DNA of 64,000 nt from Notoacmeibacter ruber (GTDB lineage: Bacteria; Pseudomonadota; Alphaproteobacteria; Rhizobiales; Rhizobiaceae), in NCBI RefSeq assembly GCF_003668555.1, contig NZ_RCWN01000001.1, positions 1,722,501 to 1,786,500 of the forward strand, read 5' to 3'. A model generated the notes under the pieces. It was given only the letters and a program-made list of their open reading frames with translations. It ran no database searches and was not told the DNA's origin. A program made the translations under genes and the position numbers. Of the stretch, positions 1-12,684 are shown in pieces; position 1 is the first letter of the stretch; each line of letters starts with the position of its first letter.

Positions 1-1344
1 GCCAAGCATCAGGACGAAATCACCCGGTTTCGAAACCTCACGCACGAAGGGGGCGATGGCCTCCTTGCCCGCCAGATCGCGCGCGTCACGGTGACCGCCA
101 GCGCGGATGGCCGAGACGAGCGCCTCGGAATTGATACCCTCGATCGGATCTTCGCCCGCTTCGTAAACGGGGAGAACCGCGACGCAGTCGGCATCGTTGA
201 AGCAGCCTGCGAAATCATCGAAGAGATCGTGAAGCCGGCTGTAACGATGAGGCTGCGCGATTGCGATGACCTTGCCGGGCGCCGCATCCCGGGCGGCAGC
301 GAGCACGGCTCTGATCTCAACGGGATGGTGGCCGTAATCATCGAAGATTTCGACACCGTTCCACGTCCCGGTATGGGTGAACCGCCGTTTGACGCCACCG
401 AAGGACAGAAGGCCCTCGCGGATATCGTCGGCGCTCATCTCCAGCGCATTTGCCACCGCGATAGCAGCCGTTGCATTGGAAATATTATGCCGGCCCGGCA
501 TTGGCAGCTTCAGATTTTCGATCAGAACGCCTTCCGTGCCCTTTCGCGGACGAATCATCACATCAAAGCAGCTATGCCCTGCCTCGAAGCGGGCATTCAG
601 AAAACGAACATCGGCCTGAGGGTTTTCGCCATAGGTGATGATCCGCCGATCCTCGATACGGGAAACCAGCGCCTGCACTTCCGGGTGATCGATGCACATG
701 ACGCCAAAGCCGTAGAACGGCACGTTTTCGACGAACCGCCGGAAGGCGGCCCGCACCGCGTCGAAATCGCCGTAGTGATCCAGATGCTCGGGGTCTATAT
801 TGGTGACCACGGCGATCTCGGAGGGCAGCTTCAGGAAGGTACCGTCGCTCTCATCCGCCTCGACGACCATCCATTCGCCTTCGCCCATGCGCGCATTGGT
901 GCCATAGGCATTGATGATGCCGCCATTGATGACGGTCGGATCAAGTCCGCCGGCATCCAGCAAGGTTGCGATCATCGAAGTGGTCGTGGTCTTGCCGTGC
1001 GTGCCCCCAACAGCGATGGCCTGGCGAAAGCGCATCAACTCGGCCAGCATTTCGGCCCGGCGGACGATCGGCAGGGTCCGTTCGCGAGCCGCCTGAAGCT
1101 CAGGGTTATCCCGCTTGATTGCCGTCGAAACAACGACCACTTCGGCTTCGCCGAGATTTTCGGCGCGCTGACCGACATGAACCGTAATACCCTTGTCACG
1201 CAGCCGTTGGACATTGGCATTATCGGACTGGTCCGACCCCTGAACGGAATAGCCAAGGTTATGCAGCACCTCGGCTATGCCACTCATCCCGATTCCGCCA
1301 ATGCCGATAAAGTGCACGGTCCCGATCGTCTGCGGCATAGCCAT
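1..1344 (-). CDS. murC: UDP-N-acetylmuramate--L-alanine ligase, C-terminus cut by window edge
   Basis: ATP-dependent ligase that adds L-alanine to UDP-MurNAc in the cytoplasm, the first step of the peptidoglycan stem peptide. The reading frame starts with the Rossmann-like [17 protein letters not shown] segment, has the ATP-binding [11 protein letters not shown] loop, then EADESDGTF and [12 protein letters not shown] in the central domain, and [13 protein letters not shown] plus QPHRYSR in the C-terminal domain. All are typical of MurC. 448 codons are present and it runs open into the window start at ...FVLMLG, so roughly 20 residues of the usual end are missing. The start at 1344 has a GAGAGGG ribosome site upstream; a second ATG at 1338 is also possible. 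It is the last dcw gene in this window, 48 bp after murG. Confidence 0.98.
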   Translation of the reverse strand, partial: MAMPQTIGTVHFIGIGGIGMSGIAEVLHNLGYSVQGSDQSDNANVQRLRDKGITVHVGQRAENLGEAEVVVVSTAIKRDNPELQAARERTLPIVRRAEMLAELMRFRQAIAVGGTHGKTTTTSMIATLLDAGGLDPTVINGGIINAYGTNARMGEGEWMVVEADESDGTFLKLPSEIAVVTNIDPEHLDHYGDFDAVRAAFRRFVENVPFYGFGVMCIDHPEVQALVSRIEDRRIITYGENPQADVRFLNARFEAGHSCFDVMIRPRKGTEGVLIENLKLPMPGRHNISNATAAIAVANALEMSADDIREGLLSFGGVKRRFTHTGTWNGVEIFDDYGHHPVEIRAVLAAARDAAPGKVIAIAQPHRYSRLHDLFDDFAGCFNDADCVAVLPVYEAGEDPIEGINSEALVSAIRAGGHRDARDLAGKEAIAPFVREVSKPGDFVLMLG

Positions 1345-1392
1345 GGATGATGGCCCTCTCTTGTACTGGTTGATGGTTTCGCGACGCGAAAT

Positions 1393-2487
1393 TTAGCGCG
1401 AGGCAATAGCCTCTGCCTCATCGGCAAGCAAGACAGCCGCGTTTGGACGACCGGTCGCCTTGGCGGCAGCGGCCATATCGGCAAGCCGCGACGGGCTTTG
1501 GCCGAGTTCCGCGATCAGGCCGGCCAACATTTCGGGCGAAAGGCTGCGCTGCTCACGCACCTGACATCCACCGGCCGCCTGCAGCGCTGCGGCATTCGCA
1601 CTCTGATCGTGATCGAGTGCGTGAGGATACGGGACGAGAATTGCCGGGCGGCCGATCGCCGCCAGTTCGGAAACGGTCGAAGCACCGGCCCGACTTATGA
1701 CGAGATGTGCGCCAGCAATGCGAGCTGCCATGTCGGAGAAGAACGGCGAGACCTCGGCCGGGACACCAAGCCTTGCGTAAACCTGCCGTATCTCATCCTC
1801 ATCATCGGCGCGCGCCTGCTGCGTGATCGACATGCGCTGACGCAAGTCAGCCGGCAGAAGCTCGATGGCAAGCGGCAAGGCCTCGCCGAAATATTGCGCG
1901 CCCTGACTGCCGCCGAAAACAAGAAGCCGAAACTGTTCGTCCGGGCCAGGCGGAGCGTATGGCTGGTCCAGAACGTCGAGCACGGCGGGACGAACGGGGT
2001 TTCCGGTCTGCACCGTCTTTCCCGCAAAACCACTCGCTTGCGGCGTCAGGAACCCTCCGGCGATACGGTCAACGCGAGCCGCAAGGGCCTTGTTGGCGCG
2101 GCCCATGACCGCGTTCTGCTCGTGAACCATGCTCGGCACACCGCGCCGGGTTGCAGCGAAAACAGGCGGCAACGTTGGATAGCCGCCAAAACCGATCACG
2201 GCCTTCGGCTTCAATCTGTTCAGGACCGCGACGGATTGCCGATAGCCGGCAAACAGCGTCGTCAGCGTCTTCCACAGAGCAATGGGATTGCGGCCGCCGA
2301 TTGTTGCCGAGCGCACCAGATGCACTTCTCCCGGAAAGCGCTCGGAATAGCGCTCCGCGCGCTCATCAGTGGCAAGGTGGACCGTCCAGCCACGGCCGAT
2401 CAGTTCATGTGCCAGCGCTTCGGCAGGAAAGAGGTGCCCGCCCGTGCCGCCGGCACTCAGCAAAATGGCGCCCTTATGCTCGCTCAT
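1393..2487 (-). CDS. murG: UDP-GlcNAc:lipid I N-acetylglucosaminyltransferase
   Basis: Membrane-associated glycosyltransferase (GT28) that adds GlcNAc to lipid I, making lipid II at the inner face of the membrane. The 364-residue protein has the N-terminal glycine-rich [14 protein letters not shown] loop, the second G-loop [14 protein letters not shown], the [10 protein letters not shown] segment, and the C-terminal donor-binding motifs [10 protein letters not shown] and [20 protein letters not shown]. Length is normal for the family. It starts 2 bp after the ftsW stop, so the two are translated together. Confidence 0.98.
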   Translation of the reverse strand: MSEHKGAILLSAGGTGGHLFPAEALAHELIGRGWTVHLATDERAERYSERFPGEVHLVRSATIGGRNPIALWKTLTTLFAGYRQSVAVLNRLKPKAVIGFGGYPTLPPVFAATRRGVPSMVHEQNAVMGRANKALAARVDRIAGGFLTPQASGFAGKTVQTGNPVRPAVLDVLDQPYAPPGPDEQFRLLVFGGSQGAQYFGEALPLAIELLPADLRQRMSITQQARADDEDEIRQVYARLGVPAEVSPFFSDMAARIAGAHLVISRAGASTVSELAAIGRPAILVPYPHALDHDQSANAAALQAAGGCQVREQRSLSPEMLAGLIAELGQSPSRLADMAAAAKATGRPNAAVLLADEAEAIASR

Positions 2488-2489
2488 CG

Positions 2490-3656
2490 CTATTCCGCCG
2501 GCATCAGGGCGCCGGTCGGCGCGGGCGACAGGTTGAGCTCGAAACCAGCCCGTTTTTCCGGCCTGTGGCGCGTCAGAGCCAGCACCATACCCATGGCGAT
2601 GGCAGTCGCGATGAGAGACGAGCCGCCGTAGGAAACGAAGGGAAGCGTCATGCCCTTTGCCGGCAGCAATTGCAGATTGACGCCGATATTGATGATCGAC
2701 TGAAGCCCGAAAATGGTGACGAGCCCGCAGGTCGCCAGGCGGGTGAACTCGTCGCGCTCTCGAAACGCCAGCCAGAGCCCCCGAACCACGACGACCATAA
2801 AGAGGCTGAGAAGAAGAAGGCAGAAGATCGCGCCGAACTCTTCCGCAGCTACCGAAAACACGAAGTCGGTATGGCTATCCGGCAAGGAGCGTTTGACGAT
2901 GCCTTCCCCAGGACCCGTACCGAACCAGCCGCCGTGCTGGATCGCCTGCATACCTTGCATCACCTGATAGTTATCGCCCTCGCCTGTCAGGAAGCGGTTG
3001 ATGCGGCTCTGGACGTGATCAAAGGAGAGATAGGCGGCAGCCGCGGCGCCGACACTCATGAGGCCGAGCCCGCCGATCAGAAGCCAACCAAGCCCTGATA
3101 GGAAGAACAATACACCGAACGTCGCCGCAACCAGCATGGTCTGGCCGAGATCCGGCTGTCCGACCAAAAGAGCCGCGACCAGCAGGAAGAGCACGATGGC
3201 AAAAATATTGCCTGGAATCTCGGGCTTTTTCATGTGCTCGGAGAACAGCCAAGCGGCCATCACGACGAAGGCCGGCTTCATATATTCCGATGGCTGAATC
3301 GAGAAGCCGAGAATGTGGAGCCAGCGGCGCGAGCCCTTCACTTCCATGCCGACGAAAAGAACCAGCACCATCATAAGAAGGGTGGCCGCGAGCAACAATG
3401 CTGCAAAGCGGCGAACCTGCCTTGGCGTCAGAAACGAGACGGCCACCATCACGGCGACGGCCGGGATCATGAAGACGATCTGCCGGATGATGAAATGATA
3501 GGTGTCGAGCCCGATACGTTCGGCAACAGCAGGACTCGCCGCGAAGGAGAGCGTGATGCCGAAGAGCATGAGTGCGAGAAACGTGACCAGCAGCCAGCGG
3601 TCGATCGTCCACCACCAGTCGGATATCAGACCACGCTCGGTTCTCTTGAGGCTCAT
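2490..3656 (-). CDS. ftsW: SEDS-family peptidoglycan glycosyltransferase FtsW
   Basis: Polytopic inner-membrane protein of the SEDS family that polymerises septal peptidoglycan with its partner FtsI during division. The 388-residue sequence is mostly hydrophobic helices with the conserved stretches [41 protein letters not shown] and the C-terminal [19 protein letters not shown] signature. Its ATG overlaps the murD stop by 4 bp. The position between murD and murG is the classic one for ftsW. Confidence 0.97.
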   Translation of the reverse strand: MSLKRTERGLISDWWWTIDRWLLVTFLALMLFGITLSFAASPAVAERIGLDTYHFIIRQIVFMIPAVAVMVAVSFLTPRQVRRFAALLLAATLLMMVLVLFVGMEVKGSRRWLHILGFSIQPSEYMKPAFVVMAAWLFSEHMKKPEIPGNIFAIVLFLLVAALLVGQPDLGQTMLVAATFGVLFFLSGLGWLLIGGLGLMSVGAAAAAYLSFDHVQSRINRFLTGEGDNYQVMQGMQAIQHGGWFGTGPGEGIVKRSLPDSHTDFVFSVAAEEFGAIFCLLLLSLFMVVVVRGLWLAFRERDEFTRLATCGLVTIFGLQSIINIGVNLQLLPAKGMTLPFVSYGGSSLIATAIAMGMVLALTRHRPEKRAGFELNLSPAPTGALMPAE

Positions 3657-5050
3657 GAGGCACCCCCTGCAATAGGCTCGGCGCGCGGTAGCGCGAGGAC
3701 GGCATCGCGGAACGCATCGCCGCGAACTTCGAAATTCCGGAACTGATCGAAACTGGCGCAGGCCGGCGACAGCAGCACGACTCCGCCGCCTGCGTCTTCG
3801 GCATCGCGCGCCGCGTGAGAAACCGCGATGTCCAGCGTGTCGCTGATTTCGTAAGGCACGCGGTCGCCGATCGTGGCCGCGAAAGAGGGCGCGGCCTCAC
3901 CGATCAGATACGCTTTCTCGACGCGATCGAAGAGCGGCGCCAAGGCCTCTATGCCGCCCTGTTTTGGAAGGCCGCCCGCGATCCATCGCACGCGATCAAA
4001 CGACGACAGAGCCGGAGCAGCCGCTTCGGCATTGGTGGCCTTCGAATCATTGACGAAAAGCGTCTCGCCGATATGGGCGACCTGCTCCATCCGATGGGCA
4101 AGCCCGGGAAAGCTCTTCAACCCGGAGACGATGGCGTCTTCATCGAGACCCAACTTGAGGCATGTGCCGATGGCGGCCATGGCATTCTGTGCATTGTGAA
4201 GGCCGCGCAGCGCGCCGATCCCTTCCAGGGAGGCGATTACCCGGCGTTCCGTTCCGGCGGCCAGAATGACGTTCGGCCCTTCGGAGAAAAGGCCTGTCCC
4301 GAGATGCTGTGTCGTCGAGATCTGAAGCGGCACCTGCCCGTCCTGGCGCATGCCATCCACAAGAGCCCGGCCGTAGCGATCATCAACGCCGACGATGGCA
4401 TGCCGGCTTCCACGAACGAGCTTCGCCTTGATCGCAGCATAGTTCTCTATGGTGCCGTGCCGGTCGAGATGGTCCGGTGTCACATTCAGCAAAATGCCGA
4501 CCGTCGGATCGAGACTCGGCGCAAGGTCGATCTGGTAGGACGAACACTCCACCACGTAATGCCGGCCCTCGGCGGGCGGATCGAGCGTCAGAACCGCGCG
4601 GCCGATATTGCCGCCCATCTGCACATCCTTGCCGGCATGGCGCAGGACATGCGCAATCAGCGCCGTCGTTGTGGATTTGCCGTTCGTGCCTGTGATCGCG
4701 ATGAAGGGGGCCGTCGGCCCGAAGGCTCGCCTCTCGCGAGCGAACAGCTCAACGTCGCCGATCACCGGAACGTCCGCCTCTCGAGCGAGTATCGCAGTCC
4801 AGTGCGGTTTCGGATGGGTCAACGGCACACCGGGCGCCAGCACCAGCGCATCGATGCCACTCCAGTCGAGCGTTCTCAGATCGCATGTCGTCACCCCCTG
4901 CTGCGCCGCGCTTTCGACACTGTCCGGGCTGTCGTCGAACGCGGTGACCGTCGCGCCGCCAGCGGCAAGAGCGCGGGCCGTCGCAATGCCGGACCCACCA
5001 AGGCCGAACAGCGCGACATTTCTGCCGGAGAGGGAGTGGACCGGTATCAT
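3653..5050 (-). CDS. murD: UDP-N-acetylmuramoyl-L-alanine--D-glutamate ligase
   Basis: Cytoplasmic Mur ligase that adds D-glutamate to UDP-MurNAc-L-Ala. The 465-residue protein has an N-terminal [21 protein letters not shown] UDP-binding domain ([10 protein letters not shown] visible), the ATP loop [37 protein letters not shown] in the central domain and [13 protein letters not shown] in the C-terminal domain. Length is family-typical. It starts 4 bp downstream of the mraY stop and overlaps ftsW by 4 bp, so it is part of one translationally coupled run. Confidence 0.97.
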   Translation of the reverse strand: MIPVHSLSGRNVALFGLGGSGIATARALAAGGATVTAFDDSPDSVESAAQQGVTTCDLRTLDWSGIDALVLAPGVPLTHPKPHWTAILAREADVPVIGDVELFARERRAFGPTAPFIAITGTNGKSTTTALIAHVLRHAGKDVQMGGNIGRAVLTLDPPAEGRHYVVECSSYQIDLAPSLDPTVGILLNVTPDHLDRHGTIENYAAIKAKLVRGSRHAIVGVDDRYGRALVDGMRQDGQVPLQISTTQHLGTGLFSEGPNVILAAGTERRVIASLEGIGALRGLHNAQNAMAAIGTCLKLGLDEDAIVSGLKSFPGLAHRMEQVAHIGETLFVNDSKATNAEAAAPALSSFDRVRWIAGGLPKQGGIEALAPLFDRVEKAYLIGEAAPSFAATIGDRVPYEISDTLDIAVSHAARDAEDAGGGVVLLSPACASFDQFRNFEVRGDAFRDAVLALPRAEPIAGGAS

Positions 5051-5054
5051 GAGG

Positions 5055-6137
5055 CTAACGCACCTTCAGGGTGGAAAGGCCAACGGCCGCTAAAATGAGA
5101 GCGATGATCCAGAAACGAATGACCACCTGGCTTTCGGTCCATCCCTTCTTTTCGAAGTGGTGATGGATCGGCGCCATCAGAAAAACGCGCTTTCCCGTCC
5201 GTTTGAAGACGGCGACCTGAATGATGACGGAGAGCGCCTCCATGACGAAAACGCCGCCAATGATCGCGAGGACCAGTTCGTGTTTGGTGGCGACCGCGAC
5301 GGTGCCGATGAGGCCACCGAGCGCGAGGCTTCCCGTATCGCCCATGAAGATCGCGGCGGGTGGCGCGTTGAACCAGAGAAATCCCAGTCCGGCCCCGACC
5401 ACCGCGCCAAGAATGACCGCCAGCTCACCGGTGCCGGGCACGAAATGAATCTGCAGATAATTGGCGAAAATCGCGTTACCGGAAAGATAGGCGATCAGGG
5501 CGAAACTGGCCGCCGCGATCATGACGGGCACGGTTGCCAGACCATCCAAGCCATCGGTCAGGTTCACCGCATTGGCGGCGCCGACCACCACGACGGCAGC
5601 AAAGACCGCGAAAAACCACCCCATATTGATCATCAGATCCTTGAAGAAGGGGAAGGTTAGCGAGGAGGAGAACGGTTTCTGCCCGGCCTGAATGATCGTC
5701 CACGCGGCTATGCCGGCAATGATGAATTCGGCAGCCAGCCGCGCCTTCCCGGAAAAGCCCAGATGGCTCTGCTTGGTGACCTTCAGATAGTCATCATAGA
5801 ATCCGATGATCCCGAACGCGATTGTCACGAGCAGGACACACCAGACATAGGTGGAGTAAGGGTTCGCCCAGAGAATCGAGGACCCCAGAATGCCGACAAG
5901 GATCATTACGCCGCCCATGGTGGGCGTGCCGGCCTTCTTGAAATGGGTTTGCGGTCCATCGGCACGGATTGGCTGCCCCTTACCCTGACGCACGCGCATC
6001 GTGTTGATGATCCACGGTCCGAATAGGAAGACGATCATTGCCCCCGTCACCATGGCCGCTCCCGTCCGGAACGTGATGTAGCGAAAAACGTTGAAGAAAG
6101 AGACGGTCTCTTTCAGATCAACCAGTAGATATAGCAC
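5055..6137 (-). CDS. mraY: Phospho-N-acetylmuramoyl-pentapeptide transferase
   Basis: Integral membrane enzyme that transfers phospho-MurNAc-pentapeptide from UDP to undecaprenyl phosphate, forming lipid I. The 360-residue polytopic protein shows [14 protein letters not shown] near residue 70, GFYDDYLKV with the paired aspartates, [25 protein letters not shown] and the [12 protein letters not shown] signature. The start codon is GTG. It sits between murF and murD as in most dcw clusters. Confidence 0.98.
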   Translation of the reverse strand: MLYLLVDLKETVSFFNVFRYITFRTGAAMVTGAMIVFLFGPWIINTMRVRQGKGQPIRADGPQTHFKKAGTPTMGGVMILVGILGSSILWANPYSTYVWCVLLVTIAFGIIGFYDDYLKVTKQSHLGFSGKARLAAEFIIAGIAAWTIIQAGQKPFSSSLTFPFFKDLMINMGWFFAVFAAVVVVGAANAVNLTDGLDGLATVPVMIAAASFALIAYLSGNAIFANYLQIHFVPGTGELAVILGAVVGAGLGFLWFNAPPAAIFMGDTGSLALGGLIGTVAVATKHELVLAIIGGVFVMEALSVIIQVAVFKRTGKRVFLMAPIHHHFEKKGWTESQVVIRFWIIALILAAVGLSTLKVR

Positions 6138-6192
6138 TGGGAATCATCCCCTCTTTCAACGTTGTCGTGGCGGCTTGCGCCGCGCCGTCATT

Positions 6193-7608
6193 CTATCGTT
6201 TCGCTTCGGTACCCCGAAGAACGGCAACCAGCCGTGACAGCCCAAGCCCGTTGGAACCCTTCACAAGGGCGATATCGCCCTCGCGCAAGGTTTCGCGGGT
6301 CTGTCGGGCAAGCTCATCCAGATCATCGCAATGGCGGCCCTCGACCCCTTCGGGCAAAGCCTCCTGCAGCGCCTGCATGTCGTCGCCGATTGTCAGTACC
6401 ACATCCACGCCTGCCGCCTCGATCGGCCCGACCAGGGCGGCATGATAGTCAGCGCTCCTTTCGCCAAGCTCGCGCATTTCGCCGAGAATGGCGATACGTC
6501 GACCGCCCTCGCCCGGCGTCATCTGGCCCAGCTCGTCGAGCGTGGCCGCCATCGAAGCGGGATTGGCGTTGTAACTCTCATCGATCAGCGTCGCGCCTCC
6601 GCCACCGGTCAGCGTAATGGTGTGCGTTTCGCCGCGGCCCGCGCCAGCCTGCAGGCTGGCAAGTGCAATCGCCGCCTTGCCGACATCGGCGCCAGTGAGC
6701 TTGGCGGCACCGAGAGCCGCGAGCGCGTTATGGGCCATATGTCGACCGCGTACGCCCATCTTTAGTTCCATCAGGTCATCCGAAAGGCTGATCGACAGTA
6801 AGGCACCCTCGCGTGTCGCTTTGTAATCGCGAAGCTGAAAGGCCGAGCGCGGATGTTCGCCAAATCCAAGCACATGGTCGACGCCCGCCTTTCGGGCCAA
6901 TTCCTCAAGAAACTCGAAATGGTCGTCATCGCGGTTCAGAACCGCAGTCCCACCCCGAACCACGCGCTCGAAAATCTCGGCCTTCGCACGCGCAATTTCT
7001 TCGATCGAGGAGAAATGCCCGATATGAGCTGGCGCTACGATGGTGATAATGGCGATGTGCGGCCGAACGATCTTCACCAGCGGGCGGATTTCGCCGGGAT
7101 GGTTCATGCCGATCTCGAAAATGCCGAACTGCGTATTTTCCGGCATTCGCGCCAGTGTCAGCGGCACGCCCCAGTGATTGTTGAAACTCTTGTCCGAGGC
7201 ATGCACCGCGCCCGAGGTCTCCAGCGCGGTTCGCAGAATCTCCTTGGTGGTCGTCTTGCCGACAGATCCCGTGACCGCAATGATACGCGCGCGGCTGCGT
7301 GCTCGGGCGGCCTCGCCCAGGCGGCTCAACGATTCCAGCACATCGCGGACAACGATCATCGGCGTCCGCAAACGTCCCATCGCAGGCAATTTCGCCTCCG
7401 AGACGACGAGGAGCGACGCGCCATTCGCAATCGCCTTCGTGCAGAAATCGTGACCATCGAAGCGGTCACCCTTGATCGCGAAAAAGGCTTCGCCCTGGCT
7501 GATCGTACGGCTATCGATCGATATGCCGGTGATACCTTCGGGCATGACGCCCACGGGTCGGCCGTCCATGGCCGAGATCATGTCCTCCGTGGTCCAGAGC
7601 CAGCTCAT
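6193..7608 (-). CDS. murF: UDP-MurNAc-tripeptide--D-alanyl-D-alanine ligase
   Basis: Cytoplasmic Mur ligase that attaches D-Ala-D-Ala to the UDP-MurNAc tripeptide. The 471-residue protein has the N-terminal [20 protein letters not shown] domain, the ATP loop [25 protein letters not shown], and the C-terminal [17 protein letters not shown] motif that distinguishes MurF. The ATG overlaps the murE TGA by 4 bp (ATGA), so the two are coupled. Length matches the family. Confidence 0.97.
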   Translation of the reverse strand: MSWLWTTEDMISAMDGRPVGVMPEGITGISIDSRTISQGEAFFAIKGDRFDGHDFCTKAIANGASLLVVSEAKLPAMGRLRTPMIVVRDVLESLSRLGEAARARSRARIIAVTGSVGKTTTKEILRTALETSGAVHASDKSFNNHWGVPLTLARMPENTQFGIFEIGMNHPGEIRPLVKIVRPHIAIITIVAPAHIGHFSSIEEIARAKAEIFERVVRGGTAVLNRDDDHFEFLEELARKAGVDHVLGFGEHPRSAFQLRDYKATREGALLSISLSDDLMELKMGVRGRHMAHNALAALGAAKLTGADVGKAAIALASLQAGAGRGETHTITLTGGGGATLIDESYNANPASMAATLDELGQMTPGEGGRRIAILGEMRELGERSADYHAALVGPIEAAGVDVVLTIGDDMQALQEALPEGVEGRHCDDLDELARQTRETLREGDIALVKGSNGLGLSRLVAVLRGTEAKR

Positions 7609-9077
7609 TGGGCAGCTCCGCTCGCTCGTTTTTCACGCGAGACAAGAGCCGCACGCGCTTCTTCATGATCGGAGAAATGGACCGTTTCGCCGCCGATGGT
7701 CTGCCCGGTCTCATGTCCCTTGCCAGCGATCACGAGGGTGTCACCGCGATCGAGCATATCAATGCCGATCGCGATTGCCCGCCGACGATCGCCGATCTCC
7801 TGAGCTTCCGGGACCGCGTCCATAATGGCCCGGCGGATAATGGCCGGATCTTCGGAGCGGGGATTATCGTCCGTCACGATCACCGTATCGGCCAAACGAC
7901 CGGCAATCTCTCCCATGATCGGCCGCTTGCCGGGATCGCGGTCGCCGCCGCAGCCAAAAACCACCACCACCTTGCCCGTGGTGAACGGGCGAACGGCCTT
8001 CAGAACGTTTTCAAGGGCTTCGGGCTTGTGGGCATAATCGACATAGATAGCCGCGCCCGCGTCAGTTTCGCCGACTTTCTCCAACCGCCCGCTAGCGCCC
8101 TTCAATTCCCTCAAGGCAGAAAAGACGGATGCGGCGTCACTACCGGTCGCGATGGCCATGCCCGCGGCAACGAGCGCATTGGCCATCTGAAATTCGCCGG
8201 CGAGCGGAAGGTCGACCTCATGATGAAGGCCCGCATGTAGAATGTGCGCACGCTGGCCGTCGCGCAATTGCTCGCAGCGTTCGAGCTTGAGAAAGTTGCC
8301 ACTACGGCCAACGGTAAGGACCTCGCAGCCCCCTTCTTCGGCGGCGGCGATTGTCGGGCCGCTCCAGGCGTCGTCAGAAAAAATGACGGCGGGCGCCCCC
8401 TCCGGCAGCAATTCCCGGAAAAGCCGCATCTTGGCGCGGTGATAATCCTCGGCTGTCGCATGAAAATCCATATGGTCGCGACCGAGATTGGTGAAACCCG
8501 CCGCGGCCAACCGAACGCCGTCCAGTCGATACATCTCCAGACCATGGCTCGATGCCTCCATCGCGCCATGCGTCACGCCTTCCGCCGCAAGTTCGGAAAG
8601 CAGAGCGTGAAGCGAAATCGGATCGGGCGTGGTGAGCGAGCCATATTGATCCCGGCCTGGCGCCGTTACGCCGGTGGTGCCGATCGAAGCCGCCGGCAGG
8701 CCGTCATGAGCCCATATCTGGCGCATGAAGGACGCAACCGATGTCTTGCCCGCCGTTCCGGTAACCGCCACCATCGTTTCAGGCTGCCCGCAGGAGAACC
8801 GCGACGCGCATATCGCCAGCGCCTTGCGAACTTTGTCGGTGTGCAGGACGGGAACGCCAACCTCGCCGATCGCGGCATCCCTGCTGGCGACGATGGCCAC
8901 CGCGCCGGCCTTTGCGGCATCGCCTGCATAGGACGCGCCATCCGTCTTCGTGCCGGGTATCGCAAAGAACAATGTGCCCTTGGCCACTTTGCGCGAATCG
9001 CTTGCAATGGCTGCCACGGTGCTGTCCGGGTCCACATCGCCAAGTTCTACCAGATCAGCAATATCAGCGAGTCGCAT
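7605..9077 (-). CDS. murE: UDP-MurNAc-L-Ala-D-Glu--2,6-diaminopimelate ligase
   Basis: Adds meso-diaminopimelate to the nucleotide dipeptide. The 490-residue reading from 9077 shows [19 protein letters not shown], the ATP loop [26 protein letters not shown] and [14 protein letters not shown]. Near the C-terminus it has the [19 protein letters not shown] stretch and [10 protein letters not shown], whose DNPR is the signature for meso-DAP rather than lysine. A longer frame to 9260 exists, but an AAGGGGA ribosome site just upstream and the usual MurE length favour the ATG at 9077. Confidence 0.97.
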   Translation of the reverse strand: MRLADIADLVELGDVDPDSTVAAIASDSRKVAKGTLFFAIPGTKTDGASYAGDAAKAGAVAIVASRDAAIGEVGVPVLHTDKVRKALAICASRFSCGQPETMVAVTGTAGKTSVASFMRQIWAHDGLPAASIGTTGVTAPGRDQYGSLTTPDPISLHALLSELAAEGVTHGAMEASSHGLEMYRLDGVRLAAAGFTNLGRDHMDFHATAEDYHRAKMRLFRELLPEGAPAVIFSDDAWSGPTIAAAEEGGCEVLTVGRSGNFLKLERCEQLRDGQRAHILHAGLHHEVDLPLAGEFQMANALVAAGMAIATGSDAASVFSALRELKGASGRLEKVGETDAGAAIYVDYAHKPEALENVLKAVRPFTTGKVVVVFGCGGDRDPGKRPIMGEIAGRLADTVIVTDDNPRSEDPAIIRRAIMDAVPEAQEIGDRRRAIAIGIDMLDRGDTLVIAGKGHETGQTIGGETVHFSDHEEARAALVSREKRASGAAQ

Positions 9078-9132
9078 CGGGTCCCCTTCATCTGGCCTCA
9101 CCTGTTTTGAGTAGGTAAGGCCTTCGTGATTC

Positions 9133-10803
9133 TCAATCCGCAGCCAGAACTGACTCGTTTTCAGGGCCGAATTCGGGTTCCACCCCCAACAAGGGCGCTG
9201 ACCGCAAGATGATATCCCCAACTGTCGGTGCGGCATTCGAGCCCGCCGTAACACCGCCACCCTCTGGTGGCGCCTTCGGCTCGTCCAACGTCACGAAAAC
9301 GATGTAACGCGGATTGCGGATAGGGAAGGCCGCCAGAAAGTCATTGTAGCGCTTTGTCTTGGAATAGCGGCCATTCACAACCTTCTCGGCCGTACCGGTC
9401 TTGCCCCCGACATCGTAACCCGGCACTTCGGCGCGCTTGCCCGATCCTTTCTCGACATTCAGTCGGAAGAGGTAGCGCATATTGGCGCTCGTTTCGGGCT
9501 TGATGACCTGCGTGCCGACCTTTCGCGCCTCGTCCAGCGAGCGCGGAACAAGCGTCGGCGGGATCAGATGCCCCCCATTCATGAGGGCTGCGGCAGCCGA
9601 TGCCGTCTGGAGCGGGGTCGTCGAAAGACCGTGACCGAAGGCGATAGTCAGAGAGTTGATCCGTTTCCACTCATCCGGATATTGCGGCGTGCCGATTTCC
9701 GGCAATTCCAGATCCATCTTCTTCATCACACCCATCTTCTCCAGGAAGGCGCGATGTTGGTCGATGCCGGCCTGATCGGCGAGCTTCGCCGTGCCGATAT
9801 TGGACGAGAAGATGAAAACTTCCGGCACCGTGAGCGGCCGGTATTTGCCGTGGAAATCTCCGATGGCAAAGCGTCCGACCCGCAACTTCTGACTGGCATC
9901 CACGATCGAGCCCATGTGGACATCGCCGGAATCGAGAGCCATTGCGATGGTGAGCGCCTTGAAGGACGATCCCATTTCATAAACACCGGACGTCATGCGA
10001 TTGAGACGATCGGGCGCCTGCTGATCATGCGGGTCGTTGAGATCGTAATCCGGCAGCGACGACATGGCGACGATCTCTCCGGTTAAAGCGTCCAGGACGA
10101 CGCCTGCCGCGCCGATACAGCTATAACGCTTCATCGCATGCGCGAGCGCGTCACGCAGGACATGCTGCACCCGAAGATCGATCGATGTACGGACGGGCTC
10201 CAGACTTTCCGCTTCGGCAAGCCCCGCCTCCCTAAGGGATTGAAGCCCGTTGGAGTCGATCCATTTTTCGAGCCCCGCAATACCCCGACCATCTGCGCTG
10301 GTCAGACCCAGTACGTGGGCTGCGGTTGGACCACCGGGATAGAACCGCTTTTTTTCCGGCTCGAATTTGATGCCCGCAAGGCCAAGTTCGTGAATGGCCG
10401 ATTGCTGGCGAGGCGTGAGGTCACGGCGAAGCCTGATATATTTCGCCGAACTGGTGAGCCGGCGGCGAGTCTGTTCGTAATTGAGGCTCGGCAGAACCGT
10501 GCGGAGCTTCTCGACCACTTCGTCTGGATCGCCAATCCGATGCGGTTCGGCAAAAAGCGATGCCGTGCGAATATCGGTCGCCATCACCTGACCGTTCCGG
10601 TCGAGAATTTCGGGTCGCGCCATTTGAGCGACGCGCGGAATCGATCCGGTGACGACGCTGTCCTGCACGGCCAGCTGCACCACGCGACCGCCCATCACGC
10701 CGTAAACGGCGACAAAGAGCGTCATCATCATGGCGACGCGGCCACGTGTACGCCCACCACCCTTTTTGCCGAGCCCGTCGAGGTGAATAGCTGCTTCGCT
10801 CAC
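9133..10803 (-). CDS. ftsI: Septal peptidoglycan transpeptidase FtsI (PBP3, class B)
   Basis: Bitopic division transpeptidase that crosslinks septal peptidoglycan with FtsW. The 556-residue protein has an N-terminal membrane anchor near residues 23-47, a class B dimerisation domain, and the three penicillin-binding motifs: S279-x-x-K282 (GSSFKALT), S333-x-N335 (SSNIGTA) and K468-T-G ([10 protein letters not shown]). The start is GTG and overlaps the ftsL stop by 4 bp. Slightly shorter than the E. coli protein and with no C-terminal processing site obvious by eye. Confidence 0.97.
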   Translation of the reverse strand: MSEAAIHLDGLGKKGGGRTRGRVAMMMTLFVAVYGVMGGRVVQLAVQDSVVTGSIPRVAQMARPEILDRNGQVMATDIRTASLFAEPHRIGDPDEVVEKLRTVLPSLNYEQTRRRLTSSAKYIRLRRDLTPRQQSAIHELGLAGIKFEPEKKRFYPGGPTAAHVLGLTSADGRGIAGLEKWIDSNGLQSLREAGLAEAESLEPVRTSIDLRVQHVLRDALAHAMKRYSCIGAAGVVLDALTGEIVAMSSLPDYDLNDPHDQQAPDRLNRMTSGVYEMGSSFKALTIAMALDSGDVHMGSIVDASQKLRVGRFAIGDFHGKYRPLTVPEVFIFSSNIGTAKLADQAGIDQHRAFLEKMGVMKKMDLELPEIGTPQYPDEWKRINSLTIAFGHGLSTTPLQTASAAAALMNGGHLIPPTLVPRSLDEARKVGTQVIKPETSANMRYLFRLNVEKGSGKRAEVPGYDVGGKTGTAEKVVNGRYSKTKRYNDFLAAFPIRNPRYIVFVTLDEPKAPPEGGGVTAGSNAAPTVGDIILRSAPLLGVEPEFGPENESVLAAD

Positions 10804-11204
10804 CGTCCGCTTGCCTCCGGAATCGAGCCGGTCGTCACGGCATCATGGCTGAGATTGTCACGGCCGAGAATCGCAAGAGCTTCGTCCAGCCCCGCTTCAC
10901 TCGGCTCTTCGAGGGGACGAAGCGGCAATTGCCCGACCCGCCCATATTGATCGGGACGCGCGGGTTCGAGCGGCAATTGCGATTCGAAGGTGCGTAGATG
11001 CGACTGAAGCCGATTGGGCTGCGTCATGAGCGCCCAGTCGGTTTCCAGAATATCGATCGCCGTCTTGCGCTTCTTGATCTCGCGCTCGACCTTGGCGATC
11101 TCCTCAAGGGTCGTGTCCGTGCGGTGCTTGGCAGTATAGGTATAGCCGACAGCCGAAACGATAATCGCGATCATCAACATGTCGCGCAGCCGAAACATCT
11201 TCAT
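10800..11204 (-). CDS. ftsL: Cell division protein FtsL-like
   Basis: Small bitopic divisome protein. The 134-residue sequence has one N-terminal membrane segment (about residues 8-24) followed by a helical stretch rich in E, K and R with heptad-like spacing ([15 protein letters not shown]), the expected coiled coil. FtsL sequences are poorly conserved, so the call rests mainly on topology and on position between rsmH and ftsI with 4-bp overlaps on both sides. The C-terminal tail is rich in P, E and G and probably disordered. Confidence 0.9.
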   Translation of the reverse strand: MKMFRLRDMLMIAIIVSAVGYTYTAKHRTDTTLEEIAKVEREIKKRKTAIDILETDWALMTQPNRLQSHLRTFESQLPLEPARPDQYGRVGQLPLRPLEEPSEAGLDEALAILGRDNLSHDAVTTGSIPEASGR

Positions 11205-12226
11205 CGGCGATCTCCTGTCAGTCTTGGAGCATGAACGTCGGGAAGACCGAGCATCTTGCGATCTTCAACCGGTCGTGAGGGCGCACCCGTCCGGCGAGCC
11301 GCCCGAAGGCGCGCCGAGCGAGCGCGTGGGTTGGCGCCCGCCTCCTCTTCCGAAGCAGAGACAGCGCCACCCATCCGCTCGAAAGTTGATTCCGGCCCGT
11401 CGGCCACTGGCATATGCCGCGAAACCGCCTTCGTTTCCGAGCGGTTTTGCAGGAAGCGTTTGACGATACGGTCCTCCAGCGAGTGGAAGGTGACGACCAC
11501 CAGCCGACCACCTGGCTTCAGTGCCCGCTCGGCCGCTTCGAGTGCCGAGACCAGCTCGCCAAGTTCGTCATTGACGAAGATGCGCAGCCCCTGGAAGGCG
11601 CGAGTGGCAGGATGGATCCTCTCGCCTTGTCGGCGCGGCATGAGATCAGCAATCGCACTTGCCAGATCGCTCGTCCGCAAAAAGGGCCGCTCGGCACGCC
11701 GGCGTTCGATCATGCGGGCAAGGCGGGCGGCCTGTTTTTCTTCCCCAAGCAGGCCGAAAATCCGCGTCAGTTCCTTCGCGTCCGCGCCGTTCACCACATC
11801 CGCCGCGGACTGCCCTTCCTGCGCCATCCTCATGTCGAGCGGGCCGTCCTGCTGAAACGAAAATCCGCGCTCAGCCTGATCGAGCTGCATGGAAGAGACC
11901 CCGATATCGAGGACAATCCCGTCGAGTGGGTCGGCAACATATTCGTCGAGATGACCGAACGTGCCAGCGACGAAGCGAAAGCGCTCACCATAGCGTTCGG
12001 CAAAGGCCTGCGCAGTCGAAGCGACATCCGGATCGCGGTCGAGCGCGATCAGATTGGCGCCACGTTCCAACACCGCGGCACTGTAGCCACCGGCGCCGAA
12101 CGTTCCGTCCAGAATCGTTTCCCCGACCCGGGGGGAGAGCTTTTCGAGCACCTCGGACAGAAGAACCGGAATGTGGCGAGCCGGTCCGCCAACGGAGGAT
12201 GATCGATCTCCGTGACCCGCCATCAT
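11201..12226 (-). CDS. rsmH: 16S rRNA (cytosine1402-N4)-methyltransferase
   Basis: SAM-dependent methyltransferase modifying C1402 of 16S rRNA (formerly mraW). The 341-residue reading shows [15 protein letters not shown], the SAM-binding [45 protein letters not shown], and near the C-terminus [15 protein letters not shown]. The frame could extend upstream, but the ATG at 12226 overlaps the mraZ stop (ATGA arrangement) and gives the normal length, so I used it. A second ATG directly follows. Confidence 0.97.
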   Translation of the reverse strand: MMAGHGDRSSSVGGPARHIPVLLSEVLEKLSPRVGETILDGTFGAGGYSAAVLERGANLIALDRDPDVASTAQAFAERYGERFRFVAGTFGHLDEYVADPLDGIVLDIGVSSMQLDQAERGFSFQQDGPLDMRMAQEGQSAADVVNGADAKELTRIFGLLGEEKQAARLARMIERRRAERPFLRTSDLASAIADLMPRRQGERIHPATRAFQGLRIFVNDELGELVSALEAAERALKPGGRLVVVTFHSLEDRIVKRFLQNRSETKAVSRHMPVADGPESTFERMGGAVSASEEEAGANPRARSARLRAARRTGAPSRPVEDRKMLGLPDVHAPRLTGDRR

Positions 12227-12684
12227 TCCCGGCCCTCCGGGCCACGCGCATTCTTTCTCATGTCCAGGAGCCGCTGCCGAACCGCCCTCGTATGCGCTTC
12301 GGCCTGAGCCGGCTCCCACATCTGAAAGAAGCGCCCACGCCCGACAAATGCCACCTCGTCGCTGATACCGGTGTGCGCTCTGACAAAGTCCGTGACGACG
12401 ATCCGCCCCTCCTTGTCCAGCTTCAGAAACGTACCATCGCCGTGAATGAAGAAACTCATATCGTCCGCGCTGCCAAGAAACGGATCCTCCATCTCGATTC
12501 GCTGTTCGTAGCGATCGAGGAGATCCGGGCCGCCGACATCCATGGCGGCACAGTCCAGCGCACGAAGCGCGTAGAGTTCCTGAGTATTTGTAGAAGCGAG
12601 AATAGAACGAAAATGAGCCGGAACCGACACCCGCCCCTTGGCGTCGATACGGTTGATGGCATTGGAAAGAAATCTCTCTGCCAC
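12223..12684 (-). CDS. mraZ: Transcriptional regulator MraZ
   Basis: DNA-binding protein of the SpoVT/AbrB fold that controls the dcw cluster. The 153-residue protein begins [20 protein letters not shown], with the tandem AbrB-like half ([15 protein letters not shown]) repeated. The start codon is GTG. It is the first gene of the cluster and likely binds the repeats near 12874-12897 upstream, giving autoregulation as described for MraZ in other bacteria. Confidence 0.96.
   Translation of the reverse strand: MAERFLSNAINRIDAKGRVSVPAHFRSILASTNTQELYALRALDCAAMDVGGPDLLDRYEQRIEMEDPFLGSADDMSFFIHGDGTFLKLDKEGRIVVTDFVRAHTGISDEVAFVGRGRFFQMWEPAQAEAHTRAVRQRLLDMRKNARGPEGRE

Noticed and set aside
91..1350. 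Long plus-strand frame of 419 codons opposite murC
   Set aside because: The minus strand encodes MurC with all motifs in order; the plus frame has no recognisable domain and is a shadow of high-GC codon bias.
3815..5098. Long plus-strand frame opposite murD
   Set aside because: MurD is unambiguous on the minus strand; the opposite frame has no motif.
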